Shown: positions 1-7,331, counted from the stretch's first letter. The stretch: DNA of 10,898 nt from SZUA-430 sp044375275 (GCA_044375275.1 JBILMZ010000119.1:1-10898), one strand, 5' to 3'. The notes: a model not told the origin generated them from the letters alone. Numbers and translations: made by a program.

Positions 1-813
1 ATTCCGGCGCACGCATCGGAATGGCGCGACGTGGATGGCGACAATCTCGTGGTCATGGACACGGCACATTGCCGCGTGCTGATCGAGCTTTCCGCACAAT
101 TCGCGCCACGCCACGCCGAACGCTTCAGGGCCCTGGTCCGGTCCAAATTCTATGACGGCAAGAGCTTCTATCGGGTCATTGACGGCTTCGTGGCCCAGGG
201 TGGCATTGGCGAGGGCGATGACAAGAAGCTGCCCGACTGGCCTGCCCTCAAGGCCGAGTTTGACCGCAATATCGGCATCGACGTCGACTTCGTAGCTTTG
301 GGTTCCCCGGACCTGTTCGCCGACAAGGTGGGACATGTCGATGGTTTTCCGGTGGGCCAAAGCCGGAAGGACAAGCGCATGTGGCTGCTGCATTGCCCGG
401 GTGCGCTGGCCATGGCCAGGGACAATGATCCGGATACGGGCGGCACGGAGTTCTACATTCCGATCGGGCACGCCCCCCGCCGGCTTGACCGCAATCTCAC
501 CGTATTCGGCCGGGTCCTCGACGGCATGCAGCATCTCCAGAAGCTCAATCGCGGAGATCCGAAGGTCGACAGCGGCGTGATCCAGGATGCGGCCCGTCGT
601 GATGCCATCGTCAAGGTGCAGATGGCGGCCGACATGGCTGAGGCTGAACGTCCCCGTGCCCAGGTCATGGACCCGACGTCCAAGGCCTTTTCGGAGTTCA
701 AGGAACAACGCCGGAATCCTGCTCCGGAGTTCTACAAGAAGGCGCCTCCCAACCTCGACATCTGTGCGTTTAATGCACCCTTGCGCATGGGCAAGGACAT
801 CGACACGCAATAG
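1..813 (+). CDS. Peptidylprolyl isomerase, cyclophilin type (5' end outside window)
   Basis: This protein should catalyse cis-trans isomerisation of prolyl peptide bonds. Related bacterial proteins are often exported to the periplasm, but the N-terminus is missing so a signal peptide cannot be checked. The frame is open from base 1 (IPAHASEWRD precedes the first GTG at 31), so the real start lies to the left and GTG 31 is not needed. Cyclophilin hallmarks are visible: a CRVLIELSAQFAPRHAERF segment, FYRVIDGFVAQGG, a GGTEFYIPIG segment and LTVFGRVLDGMQHL. About 270 residues are present, including a roughly 75-residue extension after the cyclophilin fold that resembles the longer alphaproteobacterial versions. 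The gene ends at TAG 811-813 and faces a leftward gene across a short hairpin-containing gap. Catalytic competence was not assessed residue by residue. Confidence 0.93.
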   Translation: MPAHASEWRDVDGDNLVVMDTAHCRVLIELSAQFAPRHAERFRALVRSKFYDGKSFYRVIDGFVAQGGIGEGDDKKLPDWPALKAEFDRNIGIDVDFVALGSPDLFADKVGHVDGFPVGQSRKDKRMWLLHCPGALAMARDNDPDTGGTEFYIPIGHAPRRLDRNLTVFGRVLDGMQHLQKLNRGDPKVDSGVIQDAARRDAIVKVQMAADMAEAERPRAQVMDPTSKAFSEFKEQRRNPAPEFYKKAPPNLDICAFNAPLRMGKDIDTQ

Positions 814-839
814 CCTGCCGGCACTCGACCCCCAATGCA

Positions 840-867
840 AAAGGCCACCCGCAGCGGGGTGGCCTTT
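840..867. terminator. Bidirectional terminator-like hairpin between convergent genes
   Basis: Bases 840-850 (AAAGGCCACCC) pair perfectly with 857-867 (GGGTGGCCTTT) around a 6-base loop. The A and T runs at the stem ends give a short U-tract in either transcript direction. It sits between the isomerase stop at 813 and the stop of the leftward gene at 894, so it could serve both. A second small palindrome, AGGCCCGTGGGCCT at 881-894, lies beside it and touches the leftward stop codon. Confidence 0.75.
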
Positions 868-893
868 GACTTGAGTCTTCAGGCCCGTGGGCC

Positions 894-1322
894 TTACTTC
901 GGCGGCAGCTCCCTGTGCTTGCGCTTCTTCGCCTTGCGCTGCTGGCGAACCGGATCCGGGATCGGTGCCATGGAGGTCTTCCACTCCCGATCCGGTTCAG
1001 CCACAGGAGCTTCAACCGCCACAGGTGCCATCACGGGGACCATCACGGGGACCATCACCTGCCTGTCGTTTGCTGATGGACACGGCGTACCCGCGGCGAC
1101 CATCGCTTCCTTGACGCTGTCATCGATACACACCAGGGCCACTGCCGCGCGCTGGTAGCCGAGCGTGGCCAGCTGACGCGAGTTCTTCAGTCGCTGACAG
1201 TTCGAGTCGGTCCAGGTCGTTCCAATCGAAAGACCAAAGGCGAAACCCTGGCCGCCAATCGAACTGGAGCCCATGCACGTGTCTTCACCGACCGACAAGG
1301 GCGCCGCGTATGCCGTATTCAC
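894..1322 (-). CDS. C-terminal domain of the interrupted protein, possible restart at GTG 1322
   Basis: This is the distal, non-repetitive part of the interrupted frame, 142 residues if translation restarts at GTG 1320-1322. I see no convincing ribosome binding site there, so independent translation is doubtful. It has four cysteines (DTCMGSSS, SNCQRL, ALVCIDD, TPCPSA), a Gly-rich GGQGFAFGLSIG segment and a likely helical KNSRQLATLGYQRAAVALVC. A V-P-V-M tandem repeat follows, then a strongly basic tail (QQRKAKKRKHRE). The arrangement recalls small Cys-containing domains at the end of secreted, repeat-bearing hypothetical proteins of Proteobacteria, but I cannot name a family. Without an upstream signal peptide this fragment alone would not be exported. 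Confidence 0.35.
   Translation of the reverse strand: MNTAYAAPLSVGEDTCMGSSSIGGQGFAFGLSIGTTWTDSNCQRLKNSRQLATLGYQRAAVALVCIDDSVKEAMVAAGTPCPSANDRQVMVPVMVPVMAPVAVEAPVAEPDREWKTSMAPIPDPVRQQRKAKKRKHRELPPK
1029..1058 (-). repeat. 2.5 copies of a 12-base tandem repeat
   Basis: CATCACGGGGAC occurs at 1029-1040 and 1041-1052, followed by CATCAC at 1053-1058. In the leftward frame each unit encodes a V-P-V-M tetrapeptide, giving VMVPVMVPVM in the linker before the basic tail. It looks like recent slippage duplication within a Pro/Val-rich spacer. Confidence 0.8.
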
Positions 1323-1440
1323 CGGTGCGCGCGGCGAACGATTGTCGACGTAAACGCTCTGTTCGGCGTTGTTGGAATTTGAGTTGTCGTTCGTATTGGT
1401 GTTCGTGTTCGTGTTCTTGTTCTTGTTGTGGCTGTTGCCC

Positions 1441-1560
1441 GAGTTCTTGATCTCGCTATTGCCGGAGTTCTTGATTTCACTGTTACCGGAGTTCTTGATT
1501 TCACTGTTACCGGAGTTCTTGATCTCGCTATTGCCGGAGTGCTCGATCGACTGTTTCTGA
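1441..1560 (-). repeat. 24-base tandem repeat encoding NSGNSEIK octapeptides (order A-B-B-A plus a degenerate copy)
   Basis: Four complete 24-base units lie at 1441-1464 (A), 1465-1488 (B), 1489-1512 (B) and 1513-1536 (A), with a diverged fifth at 1537-1560. The two A copies are identical to each other and so are the two B copies. A and B differ at unit positions 12, 15, 18 and 21. All four are third codon positions in the leftward frame (GGC/GGT, AAT/AAC, AGC/AGT, GAG/GAA), so the octapeptide is unchanged. This identifies the leftward frame as the coding one. Confidence 0.92.
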
Positions 1561-1643
1561 TCCTGCTTCTGGTCCTGGTCCTGCTTCTGGAGCTGCTTTT
1601 GGCGCTGCTTCTGGGACTGCTCCGCGTAGCCGCCTTCGGCCTC

Positions 1644-1742
1644 GACATCGATTTTGTTCGAGTTATCGACTTTGTTTTCGACCTTGTTCTCGACCCTGTT
1701 GTCGATATTGGTTTCAACCCGGTTGTCTATGTCGCTGTCGAC
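1644..1742 (-). repeat. 12-base periodic region encoding [VI][DE]N[RK] tetrapeptides
   Basis: In the leftward frame this stretch reads as degenerate tetrapeptides: VDSD, IDNR, VETN, IDNR, VENK, VENK, VDNS. A branched aliphatic residue alternates with polar or charged residues every four positions. Codons vary between copies, so the periodicity is held at protein level and is older than the exact octapeptide repeats. Such a pattern suits a regular beta structure, which is inference. Confidence 0.7.
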
Positions 1743-1823
1743 GCTGCCGCCTGTGGCGTCGCCGCCGTAGCCATTGCCGCCATTGCCGCCGTAGCCGTTG
1801 CCGCCGTTGCCGTTGTTGCCGTT

Positions 1824-2006
1824 CTAACAGCCGCTGCCGCTTGGGCCGCTGTTTCCGTTTCCACAGCCATTGTTGCCGTTGCCGTTGCCGCCGTACTGCG
1901 TGTTTCCGCCGTTGTTGTTGCCGTTATTGCCTGATGCGAACGAGGCCGTCGTCAGCGCTGTCGAGCACAGCAGCGTTGCGACAATGGCCAGTGTCTTGAG
2001 ACTCAT
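1824..2006 (-). CDS. N-terminal fragment of the interrupted secreted protein (60 residues)
   Basis: This is the part that would be translated if the amber codon is real and not read through. It starts at ATG 2004-2006, eight bases after an AGGGG motif, and carries a convincing signal peptide: a short basic n-region, the hydrophobic IAVATLLCSTALT-like core and ASFAS as a possible cleavage site. The mature part is nearly all Gly, Asn and Ser with two cysteines, and ends in GSGC before TAG. By itself it would be a roughly 35-residue exported Gly/Asn peptide. I regard it as the front of the larger gene and not as a complete protein, because the Gly/Asn pattern continues unchanged on the other side of the stop in the same frame. 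Confidence 0.5.
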   Translation of the reverse strand: MSLKTLAIVATLLCSTALTTASFASGNNGNNNGGNTQYGGNGNGNNGCGNGNSGPSGSGC

Positions 2007-2389
2007 GGTGTATCCCCTTTTCACCCAGTCCAGAGTCGATGAGGGCTGCACACCCGGGGCCAGCCAGCAGTCCCGATTCGGCACATTGGCAACAATGCAA
2101 GTGCCCTGCTTTCCTAATGAAACCTGAATAACACCTGCGGGAATGCAACTCCCCGTTTCGCACCGCTGTGTTCCAAATCTGGACAAATGGCTTAATTGCT
2201 CGTGAATGTTCCAGGGATGTTGCGCCGTTCGAATCGTGAGGCGCAGCCACTCATCCCGCAAGCGCCATCTGCAGCAAATCAGCTTGGTCAGTATTCGCGT
2301 GCCGCCCATCGGCCGAAAGCGCCAAAATCGCCAAATGAGATGATTCATTTCGCTCCTGCGAACTGTTTGCGACACGAAAGGCCAATAGA
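2007..2389. other. Divergent intergenic region (383 bases)
   Basis: This lies between the ATG of the leftward repeat-protein gene and the GTG of the rightward FecR gene, so it should hold both promoters. I find no convincing sigma-70 -35/-10 pair, no TTGA-N6-TCAA box and no clear riboswitch fold. Open frames crossing it on either strand lack family resemblance. The recognisable elements are the ribosome binding sites at its ends (AAGGGGA for the leftward gene, GAAAGG at 2376-2381 for the rightward gene) and an inverted repeat at 2333-2350. Confidence 0.6.
2333..2350. promoter_or_regulatory. Inverted repeat AAATGA-N6-TCATTT upstream of the FecR gene
   Basis: A perfect 6-base inverted repeat with a 6-base spacer lies about 40 bases before the GTG start at 2390. 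The position would suit an operator or a promoter-overlapping site for the FecR-autotransporter unit. Short AT-containing inverted repeats arise by chance, and no second copy was found in the window, so this is tentative. Confidence 0.25.
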
Positions 2390-3013
2390 GTGATCGATCG
2401 ATATATTCGCATTGCCGGGCTGGCACTTGTGATGCTTGCTGCGGCTTACACGCCGGGCGCGGCCCTGGCCCAGCAGGTCGGGCAAACGACGGCGATCAAG
2501 AACGCCGCTTTCCAGCAACCGCCTGCGCAGGCGCAGGCTGAACTGAAGCTGCAGGACGCCATCATCTGGAAGTCAACGCTTTCAACGCCCGGCAATGGGG
2601 CGCTGGAGGTACGCTTCCTGGACGAAAGCCGCCTGTCCATGGGCGCGAACTCCAACATGGTCATCGACGAGTTCACGTACGCGGGTCCCGGCGGCACCGG
2701 CCAGCAGACGCTGCGCCTGACCAAAGGCCTGTTTCGCTTCGTTTCCGGACAGACGCCCAAGGACAAGGTGCGGGTGGAAACGCCCGTCGTCTCCATCGGC
2801 ATCCGCGGCACCATCTTTCGCACAGAAGTCAATGAAGACGGCTCCGGCGCAGTCTCCGTCGACTACGGTCCGAATGGCGAAGTGTTCGAGGTCATCCTGA
2901 CGTCCAAGTCGGGCAAGACGATCGTCCTTCGCTCGGGACAGAAAGTGAAATTCGATGGTGATGGCGTCTTTGATGGCCTCACGGACGGCACGATTGAAGG
3001 ATGCGGCCCATGA
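2390..3013 (+). CDS. Periplasmic FecR-domain protein
   Basis: The predicted product has 207 residues with a Sec signal peptide (residues 1-27, hydrophobic IAGLALVMLAAAY core, cleavage at ALA-QQ). A FecR domain follows at about 52-145, with FLDESRLSMGANSNMVIDEF, GLFRFVSG and the hallmark ETPVVSIGIRGTIF segment. Unlike the anti-sigma factor FecR, it has no N-terminal cytoplasmic segment and no membrane anchor after the signal, so it belongs with stand-alone periplasmic FecR-domain proteins and is unlikely to control a sigma factor. The GTG start is supported by GAAAGG eight bases upstream. Its TGA overlaps the autotransporter ATG, so the two are probably translationally coupled. I infer a role in export, stability or surface display of the autotransporter; the sequence does not prove it. 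Confidence 0.9.
   Translation: MIDRYIRIAGLALVMLAAAYTPGAALAQQVGQTTAIKNAAFQQPPAQAQAELKLQDAIIWKSTLSTPGNGALEVRFLDESRLSMGANSNMVIDEFTYAGPGGTGQQTLRLTKGLFRFVSGQTPKDKVRVETPVVSIGIRGTIFRTEVNEDGSGAVSVDYGPNGEVFEVILTSKSGKTIVLRSGQKVKFDGDGVFDGLTDGTIEGCGP
2996..3001 (+). promoter_or_regulatory. Ribosome binding site GAAGGA that decides the autotransporter start
   Basis: GAAGGA lies inside the end of the FecR gene, exactly eight bases before ATG 3010-3012. It overlaps the first in-frame ATG (3001), which therefore cannot use it. The third ATG at 3040 has only a weak GAAAG nearby. ATG 3010, which overlaps the FecR stop as ATGA, is therefore the preferred start. Confidence 0.75.
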
Positions 3014-6000
3014 ACAGCAAGAAACCCACAGAAAGCGCCATGAAGAAAACCATCAATCGTTCAGCTTTGCTTGGCCGCGCCTCTACAATGACGGTCGCCG
3101 CTGCAGCCGCAGCGACGGCTTCCATGTTCGGTGCTGCGGATGCGCAGGCCGCTGACCCGTGCTTCAATCCAGGTCCGGTCAACGCTGTCAACCTGATGAC
3201 TCCAGAGCAGTGCGTGATCATTGATGATCCCGTCAGCAATAGCATCGTCGTCAACGCAAACGTCGAAGAGAGTGCTTCAACGCCTGCGTTTGAGGTGTCA
3301 GACATTGTGGGCGGCCGCCTCACGAACAATGCAACGATTTCGAATGCAGGCAGCATCACGGGTGGCGTCGCCCTGAGTATTTATGGCGGCGAGATTGCAG
3401 AGGGCATCACAAATGCGGGTCTCTTGTTTTCCTACGGGAGCACAGCGCTAAGTCTTTCCTACGGCAGTGTCGTTGGTGGCATTGTCAATTCCGGCACGAT
3501 CTCGGGCGATGTCGGCCTGCGCGGAACGGATGGCATCCTCATTGACGGGAACATCGTCAACGCCGAGGAGGGCCTGATTGAAGGCGACAGTATCGCCATC
3601 TGGCTTTATGGTGATGCTTCACTTGATGGCAACATCTCGAACCAAGGTACGATCGAGGGCAGTTACGGCGCCATTCAGATCGACACTTCCAGCTTTTCGT
3701 CGTCCATTGTGAATGCCGACAGCGGCGTCATCCGTGCGCTCGGTGACGGCGCGGAAGGTGACGTGTTCGCCATTCACATCACTTCCGATACCGCCTATAC
3801 GAACCTCACGAATGCGGGCCTCATAGAGGGCGTGGATGGAGGTTTCCTGTTCTCCGGAAACCACTTCTACGGCGACATCAACAATAGCGGTACGATCTCG
3901 TCGAATGGCTCAATCGGGGCTGTCCGTATTGGCGCCTCAGAGACAACTTATGGATATCCTTTTTCGACGGAAGTCACTGGCAGCCTTGTGAATACCGGCC
4001 TCATAGATGGAGGCGAAGGGTGGGGTGTCGTAGTTGACTCCGGCAGCATTGGGCCGTCGGGATCCCTGTCCTCACTTAACGACGTTTCGTTCAGTCTGGA
4101 TTCATCGGACTTTTTCGAAGACGCGTTCACTCTGGTCAACCGAAGGACCATCCTGGGTGGTGTTCGTGTCGGCGGAATTGAAGCCGTCGTCAGTCTGCGG
4201 AACACGGGAAGCGGCGTCATATCCTCCATCGAAAGCGGATATGGCACCGGGGTGCAATTGACCGCGTACGAAATGGCCGCCAGCATACAAAACGATGGCC
4301 TGATTGAAGGTTCAGCCATCGGCATGCAGGTCGGTTGCGACCCTATTTTTTCCTGCAAAAATCCCAATTACATCAACAACAACAGCATCGTCCAGCAGTC
4401 GACCATTTTTCCGGGATCCGCCTCAACGCTCATTGCGTCCATCAACAACAGGGGCGTGATCGAGGGTGGCACCACCGGATTGCAGCTCGGATCTACGTTT
4501 AGCGTCGCCCTCATAACCAACGCGGGAACGATCGCGGCAACCGGTGAGACGCTGGATGACCTTAACGCACTTGATGGAGGCGAAACGACGGGGCTGCTCA
4601 TAGCTCCTGATACGCTTGTTTGCTCTTATGGCAGTTACTCATGCGACTATGTCGAAACCATCATGCTCGCAAAGATCGAGAACTCTGGTTTGATCGAAGG
4701 CGGTAACGGTGTCGAGATTAGCCTGAGTGCGGTTGCTGGATTGGCTGACGACACAGTCCTGCTGAACACGGGTAGTATCCTTGGTCTCACTGGCACAGGC
4801 CTCAAGATCGATGTGTCTTACTGGTACGGTGACATCGTCAACTCCGGACTCATTGATGGTGCGTCAACGGGCGCCTCTTTCTACGGCGAAACATTCTATG
4901 GCGACATCATCAACAACGGTGACATCACGGGCGGCCAGCTGACGACCGGCATGCATGTGGCCTACAGCTCATATGTGGGCGACATCGTGAACAACGATCT
5001 GCTGAGCGCGCCAGGAAATGCCTTGCACGTCGAAGTCGACGCGTTCTACGGAGACATTGTCAACAACGCCACGATCCTGGCGAGCTACTATGGCGGGACG
5101 GCTGCGCTTCTAAAGAATCTCTACGGATCGGGTTCCTATGAGGGTTCCTTCTCGAATACGGGGCTGATCGAAGGTGGGGGACAAGGCACTGGCGTAAAGC
5201 TTCAGGACGCCAGCTTCGCCTACGGTCTCATCAATGGAGGCGGGATCATCAATGATGGCGGAACGATCACGGCGCAGACCGCCATCGATACCCAATACGC
5301 CTATGGCATAACGGAAATCTTGAATGCCGGCGGCGGCTACATCGAAGGCGATCTGCGCCTCAGCCGTCTTTACGGCGATGCATTCATCGGTGAAGACGGC
5401 GGCATTCGCGGCGACATCGTCGGTGATGGTGCCGTAAGCGGCTACGATGACAATGTCAGCGTGCGGGATGGGGATCACTATTTCATCGGCAATGCCAGCG
5501 CGCTTCAAGCTTTCACGGTGCAGTCCGGCGGCACTGCGTTCATGGGCACCGAGGGTGAATGGTCTGACATGCAGGCCTCCAGCCTGAGCGGACCCGATTA
5601 TTTCTACGGTTCCAACATTGACACGCTCGAGATCCAGGGTGGCGGTCGCCTGTACATGAGCGACACGGCCTCGTTTGAGGTCGAGACCTTCACGCAAAGT
5701 GCCTATGGCGAACTGACCTACTTCCTGACGTCGAATGAAAGCGTTCACGGACGGATCAATGCCGACAGCCTCAGCGGTTCTGCGAGCATCGCGGGAACGA
5801 TCTCCGTTGATCTGGACGTTGAGAGCTTTACGGGTACTACGGACACGACCTTCACCTACGAAGATGTGATTTCCGCAAGCTCAATCACCGGCAGCTTCAC
5901 GAACTCGTCCGTGATCGGTTCGCCGTTCTTTGAACTGGACGTCGTGGACGATCAGGGTGGAGAAGGAAATCCGGATACTGTTGACCTGCTGCTAACGCGC

Positions 6001-7239
6001 ACATCGTTTGCGTCGTTCAGCTGCTCCACATCCACCGAGAACAACGAAGCCCTCGGACAGATGCTGGAAGCGGCATTCCAGGCGGGTGACCTGACGTCCG
6101 ACCAGCTGGCGCTTTACCAGGCCATATTGAATTCGGCGGATGGCTGCGATGTCTCCAGCACGTATGACGATCTCTCGGGAACGCCTTTCGACTTCATCGC
6201 GTTCCAGCTTGATGGCCCCTTCAAGAAGATGGTGGGCGCGCGCATAGACAGTGGCCGCTCGACCGGCTGCGTCGTTGCCGGAAGTGCCGACTGCTTCAAC
6301 CGCTACGCCGCCGACACGACAGGCAGCAGCACGGTGATGAATGATGGCACGCCGGGTGGCGATCCGTTTGCCTGGCTGCGCTCTGGCGTTCGCGAGGAAG
6401 GCGCGAGTGCCGTCTGGGGGCGTGGCGTAGGCGTCTGGGGTGAGACCGATGGTGATACGCTGTCTGGCGCACCTGGCAGTCGCTACAACCAGAAGGGCGG
6501 CATCATCGGCGCTGACCATGTCTTCACAGAGACATTCATCGCCGGCGTTGCAGCCCAGTTCACGGACACGGACATAAAGTTCCCAGGCCAGGTGGACCGC
6601 GTTGCCGTCAACAGCTACGAGGCTGGTGCCTACGCGTCTTATGGCGACACCCAAGGATACATCAACGCCAATGCCAGCTACATCTGGCACAGCTTTGATA
6701 CATACCGTCAGGTGTTCGGCAGCGATACAAAGGGCCAGTTTGATGGCGGCACGTTGTCGGCCTGCCTGGAACTTGGTCGCGTCTATGAGGCGGATGGCTG
6801 GCGCCTTCAGCCGGTTGCTGCGCTGTCCTTCGCGTCGCTTAGCACGGACGGCTACACGGAGAACGGAACATCGCTCAGCCGGCTGGTGGTCAAGGACTCT
6901 GGGTTTGACTCACTCAAGTCGCTGCTGGGAGGGCGCATTGCCTATCCGGTCGAGATGGAGAGCGGACGCCGCTGGGTTCCCGAAGTCCGCGTGAGCTGGA
7001 GCCATGAGTTCATGGACAACAGTGCGGAGTTCGATGCGCGCCTGATCTCGTTCGCGGAGGATCCGGCCTCGTACTTCACGACCAAGGGTGCCGAGTATGA
7101 CAGGGACTCTGTCAACCTGGGTACGGGCATGAATGCGCCCATCAACGACAAGATCATCGTGTATGTCGACTACGATGCGTCGCTGAGCTCCGACCAGACG
7201 TCGCAGACAGCATCAGCGGGCCTGCGCGTCCTCTGGTAG
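3010..7239 (+). CDS. Autotransporter (type Va) with beta-helical passenger and C-terminal barrel
   Basis: The product is a surface protein of 1409 residues in three parts. The signal peptide (about 1-47) has a long basic n-region, an Ala-rich core and AQA-ADPC at the cleavage site. The passenger, to about residue 1000, is built of degenerate beta-helix rungs of the form x-I-x-N-x-G-x-I-x-G. Five rungs carry a GDI motif followed by Asn, and four of these lie 24-26 residues apart at 4831-5053. After a short helical linker, the outer-membrane autotransporter barrel spans about residues 1134-1409, starting at AVWGRGVGVWGE and ending in the aromatic terminus GLRVLW. Ten of eleven cysteines form five pairs, three of them closely spaced (C-X5-C or C-X6-C). 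No protease or lipase active site is visible, so adhesion or surface structure is likelier than an enzyme. The gene follows the FecR gene with an ATGA overlap. Confidence 0.93.
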   Translation: MNSKKPTESAMKKTINRSALLGRASTMTVAAAAAATASMFGAADAQAADPCFNPGPVNAVNLMTPEQCVIIDDPVSNSIVVNANVEESASTPAFEVSDIVGGRLTNNATISNAGSITGGVALSIYGGEIAEGITNAGLLFSYGSTALSLSYGSVVGGIVNSGTISGDVGLRGTDGILIDGNIVNAEEGLIEGDSIAIWLYGDASLDGNISNQGTIEGSYGAIQIDTSSFSSSIVNADSGVIRALGDGAEGDVFAIHITSDTAYTNLTNAGLIEGVDGGFLFSGNHFYGDINNSGTISSNGSIGAVRIGASETTYGYPFSTEVTGSLVNTGLIDGGEGWGVVVDSGSIGPSGSLSSLNDVSFSLDSSDFFEDAFTLVNRRTILGGVRVGGIEAVVSLRNTGSGVISSIESGYGTGVQLTAYEMAASIQNDGLIEGSAIGMQVGCDPIFSCKNPNYINNNSIVQQSTIFPGSASTLIASINNRGVIEGGTTGLQLGSTFSVALITNAGTIAATGETLDDLNALDGGETTGLLIAPDTLVCSYGSYSCDYVETIMLAKIENSGLIEGGNGVEISLSAVAGLADDTVLLNTGSILGLTGTGLKIDVSYWYGDIVNSGLIDGASTGASFYGETFYGDIINNGDITGGQLTTGMHVAYSSYVGDIVNNDLLSAPGNALHVEVDAFYGDIVNNATILASYYGGTAALLKNLYGSGSYEGSFSNTGLIEGGGQGTGVKLQDASFAYGLINGGGIINDGGTITAQTAIDTQYAYGITEILNAGGGYIEGDLRLSRLYGDAFIGEDGGIRGDIVGDGAVSGYDDNVSVRDGDHYFIGNASALQAFTVQSGGTAFMGTEGEWSDMQASSLSGPDYFYGSNIDTLEIQGGGRLYMSDTASFEVETFTQSAYGELTYFLTSNESVHGRINADSLSGSASIAGTISVDLDVESFTGTTDTTFTYEDVISASSITGSFTNSSVIGSPFFELDVVDDQGGEGNPDTVDLLLTRTSFASFSCSTSTENNEALGQMLEAAFQAGDLTSDQLALYQAILNSADGCDVSSTYDDLSGTPFDFIAFQLDGPFKKMVGARIDSGRSTGCVVAGSADCFNRYAADTTGSSTVMNDGTPGGDPFAWLRSGVREEGASAVWGRGVGVWGETDGDTLSGAPGSRYNQKGGIIGADHVFTETFIAGVAAQFTDTDIKFPGQVDRVAVNSYEAGAYASYGDTQGYINANASYIWHSFDTYRQVFGSDTKGQFDGGTLSACLELGRVYEADGWRLQPVAALSFASLSTDGYTENGTSLSRLVVKDSGFDSLKSLLGGRIAYPVEMESGRRWVPEVRVSWSHEFMDNSAEFDARLISFAEDPASYFTTKGAEYDRDSVNLGTGMNAPINDKIIVYVDYDASLSSDQTSQTASAGLRVLW

Positions 7240-7264
7240 GCGCGGCCAGGCTGGACTGAATTCG

Positions 7265-7292
7265 GGCGGTGGGTGCCATGGCTTCCACCGCC
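7265..7292 (+). terminator. Rho-independent terminator-like hairpin after the autotransporter gene
   Basis: GGCGGTGG (7265-7272) pairs perfectly with CCACCGCC (7285-7292), followed by ATTTT. The 12-base loop contains the palindrome GCCATGGC. It lies 25 bases after the autotransporter stop and before the end of the convergent PAS gene. The U-tract is short, so termination strength is uncertain. Confidence 0.65.
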
Positions 7293-7331
7293 ATTTTCAT
7301 GCCCTAACGGATCGTGATGGCTCGAGGGAGC

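Larger units (their letters stand above)
894..2006 (-). pseudogene. Secreted low-complexity repeat protein interrupted by an in-frame amber codon
   Basis: Read leftward from ATG 2004-2006 (AAGGGGA upstream as ribosome binding site), this frame has 370 codons and one internal TAG at 1824-1826. In order it encodes a signal peptide (MSLKTLAIVATLL, cleavage near residue 25), a Gly/Asn-rich stretch that includes the stop, [VI]-[DE]-N-[RK] tetrapeptides, a Gln-x alternating block, five NSGNSEIK-type octapeptides, an Asn-Thr run, and a C-terminal domain with four cysteines and a basic tail. No ATG, GTG or TTG occurs in frame between the stop and GTG 1320-1322, so the repeat block can be made only by readthrough or by repairing the stop. 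The repeat copies differ only at synonymous third positions, which argues that this frame was under selection. Function is unknown; a secreted structural or surface role is inference. A sequencing error at 1824-1826 is possible. Confidence 0.72.

Noticed and set aside
1441..1536. Possible CRISPR-like array
   Set aside because: The 24-base units are directly adjacent with no spacers and encode a protein repeat.
1319..1717. Leftward open frame rich in Ser, Thr and Arg
   Set aside because: It is a shifted reading of the same repeats with no signal peptide or family resemblance. The neighbouring frame explains the region better.
1428..1934. Long rightward open frame with a very hydrophobic Leu/Val/Ala-rich translation
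   Set aside because: It is the mirror of the leftward repeat gene. The A/B repeat differences are first-position, non-synonymous changes in this frame but synonymous in the leftward frame, and no ribosome binding site was seen.
2007..2389. Riboswitch or small RNA in the divergent region
   Set aside because: No conserved aptamer core or strong stem followed by a U-tract could be recognised; only short hairpins of chance size were seen.
3001..3003. ATG 3001 as autotransporter start
   Set aside because: It overlaps the GAAGGA ribosome binding site, which is correctly spaced for ATG 3010.
2390..3013. FecR-type anti-sigma factor with a partner ECF sigma factor
   Set aside because: The protein has a cleavable signal peptide and no N-terminal cytoplasmic or transmembrane region, and no sigma factor gene is in the window.
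5110..6690. Leftward open frames (5110-5748 and 5992-6690) inside the autotransporter gene
   Set aside because: They are antisense shadows. The rightward frame has continuous beta-helix and barrel sequence through both.
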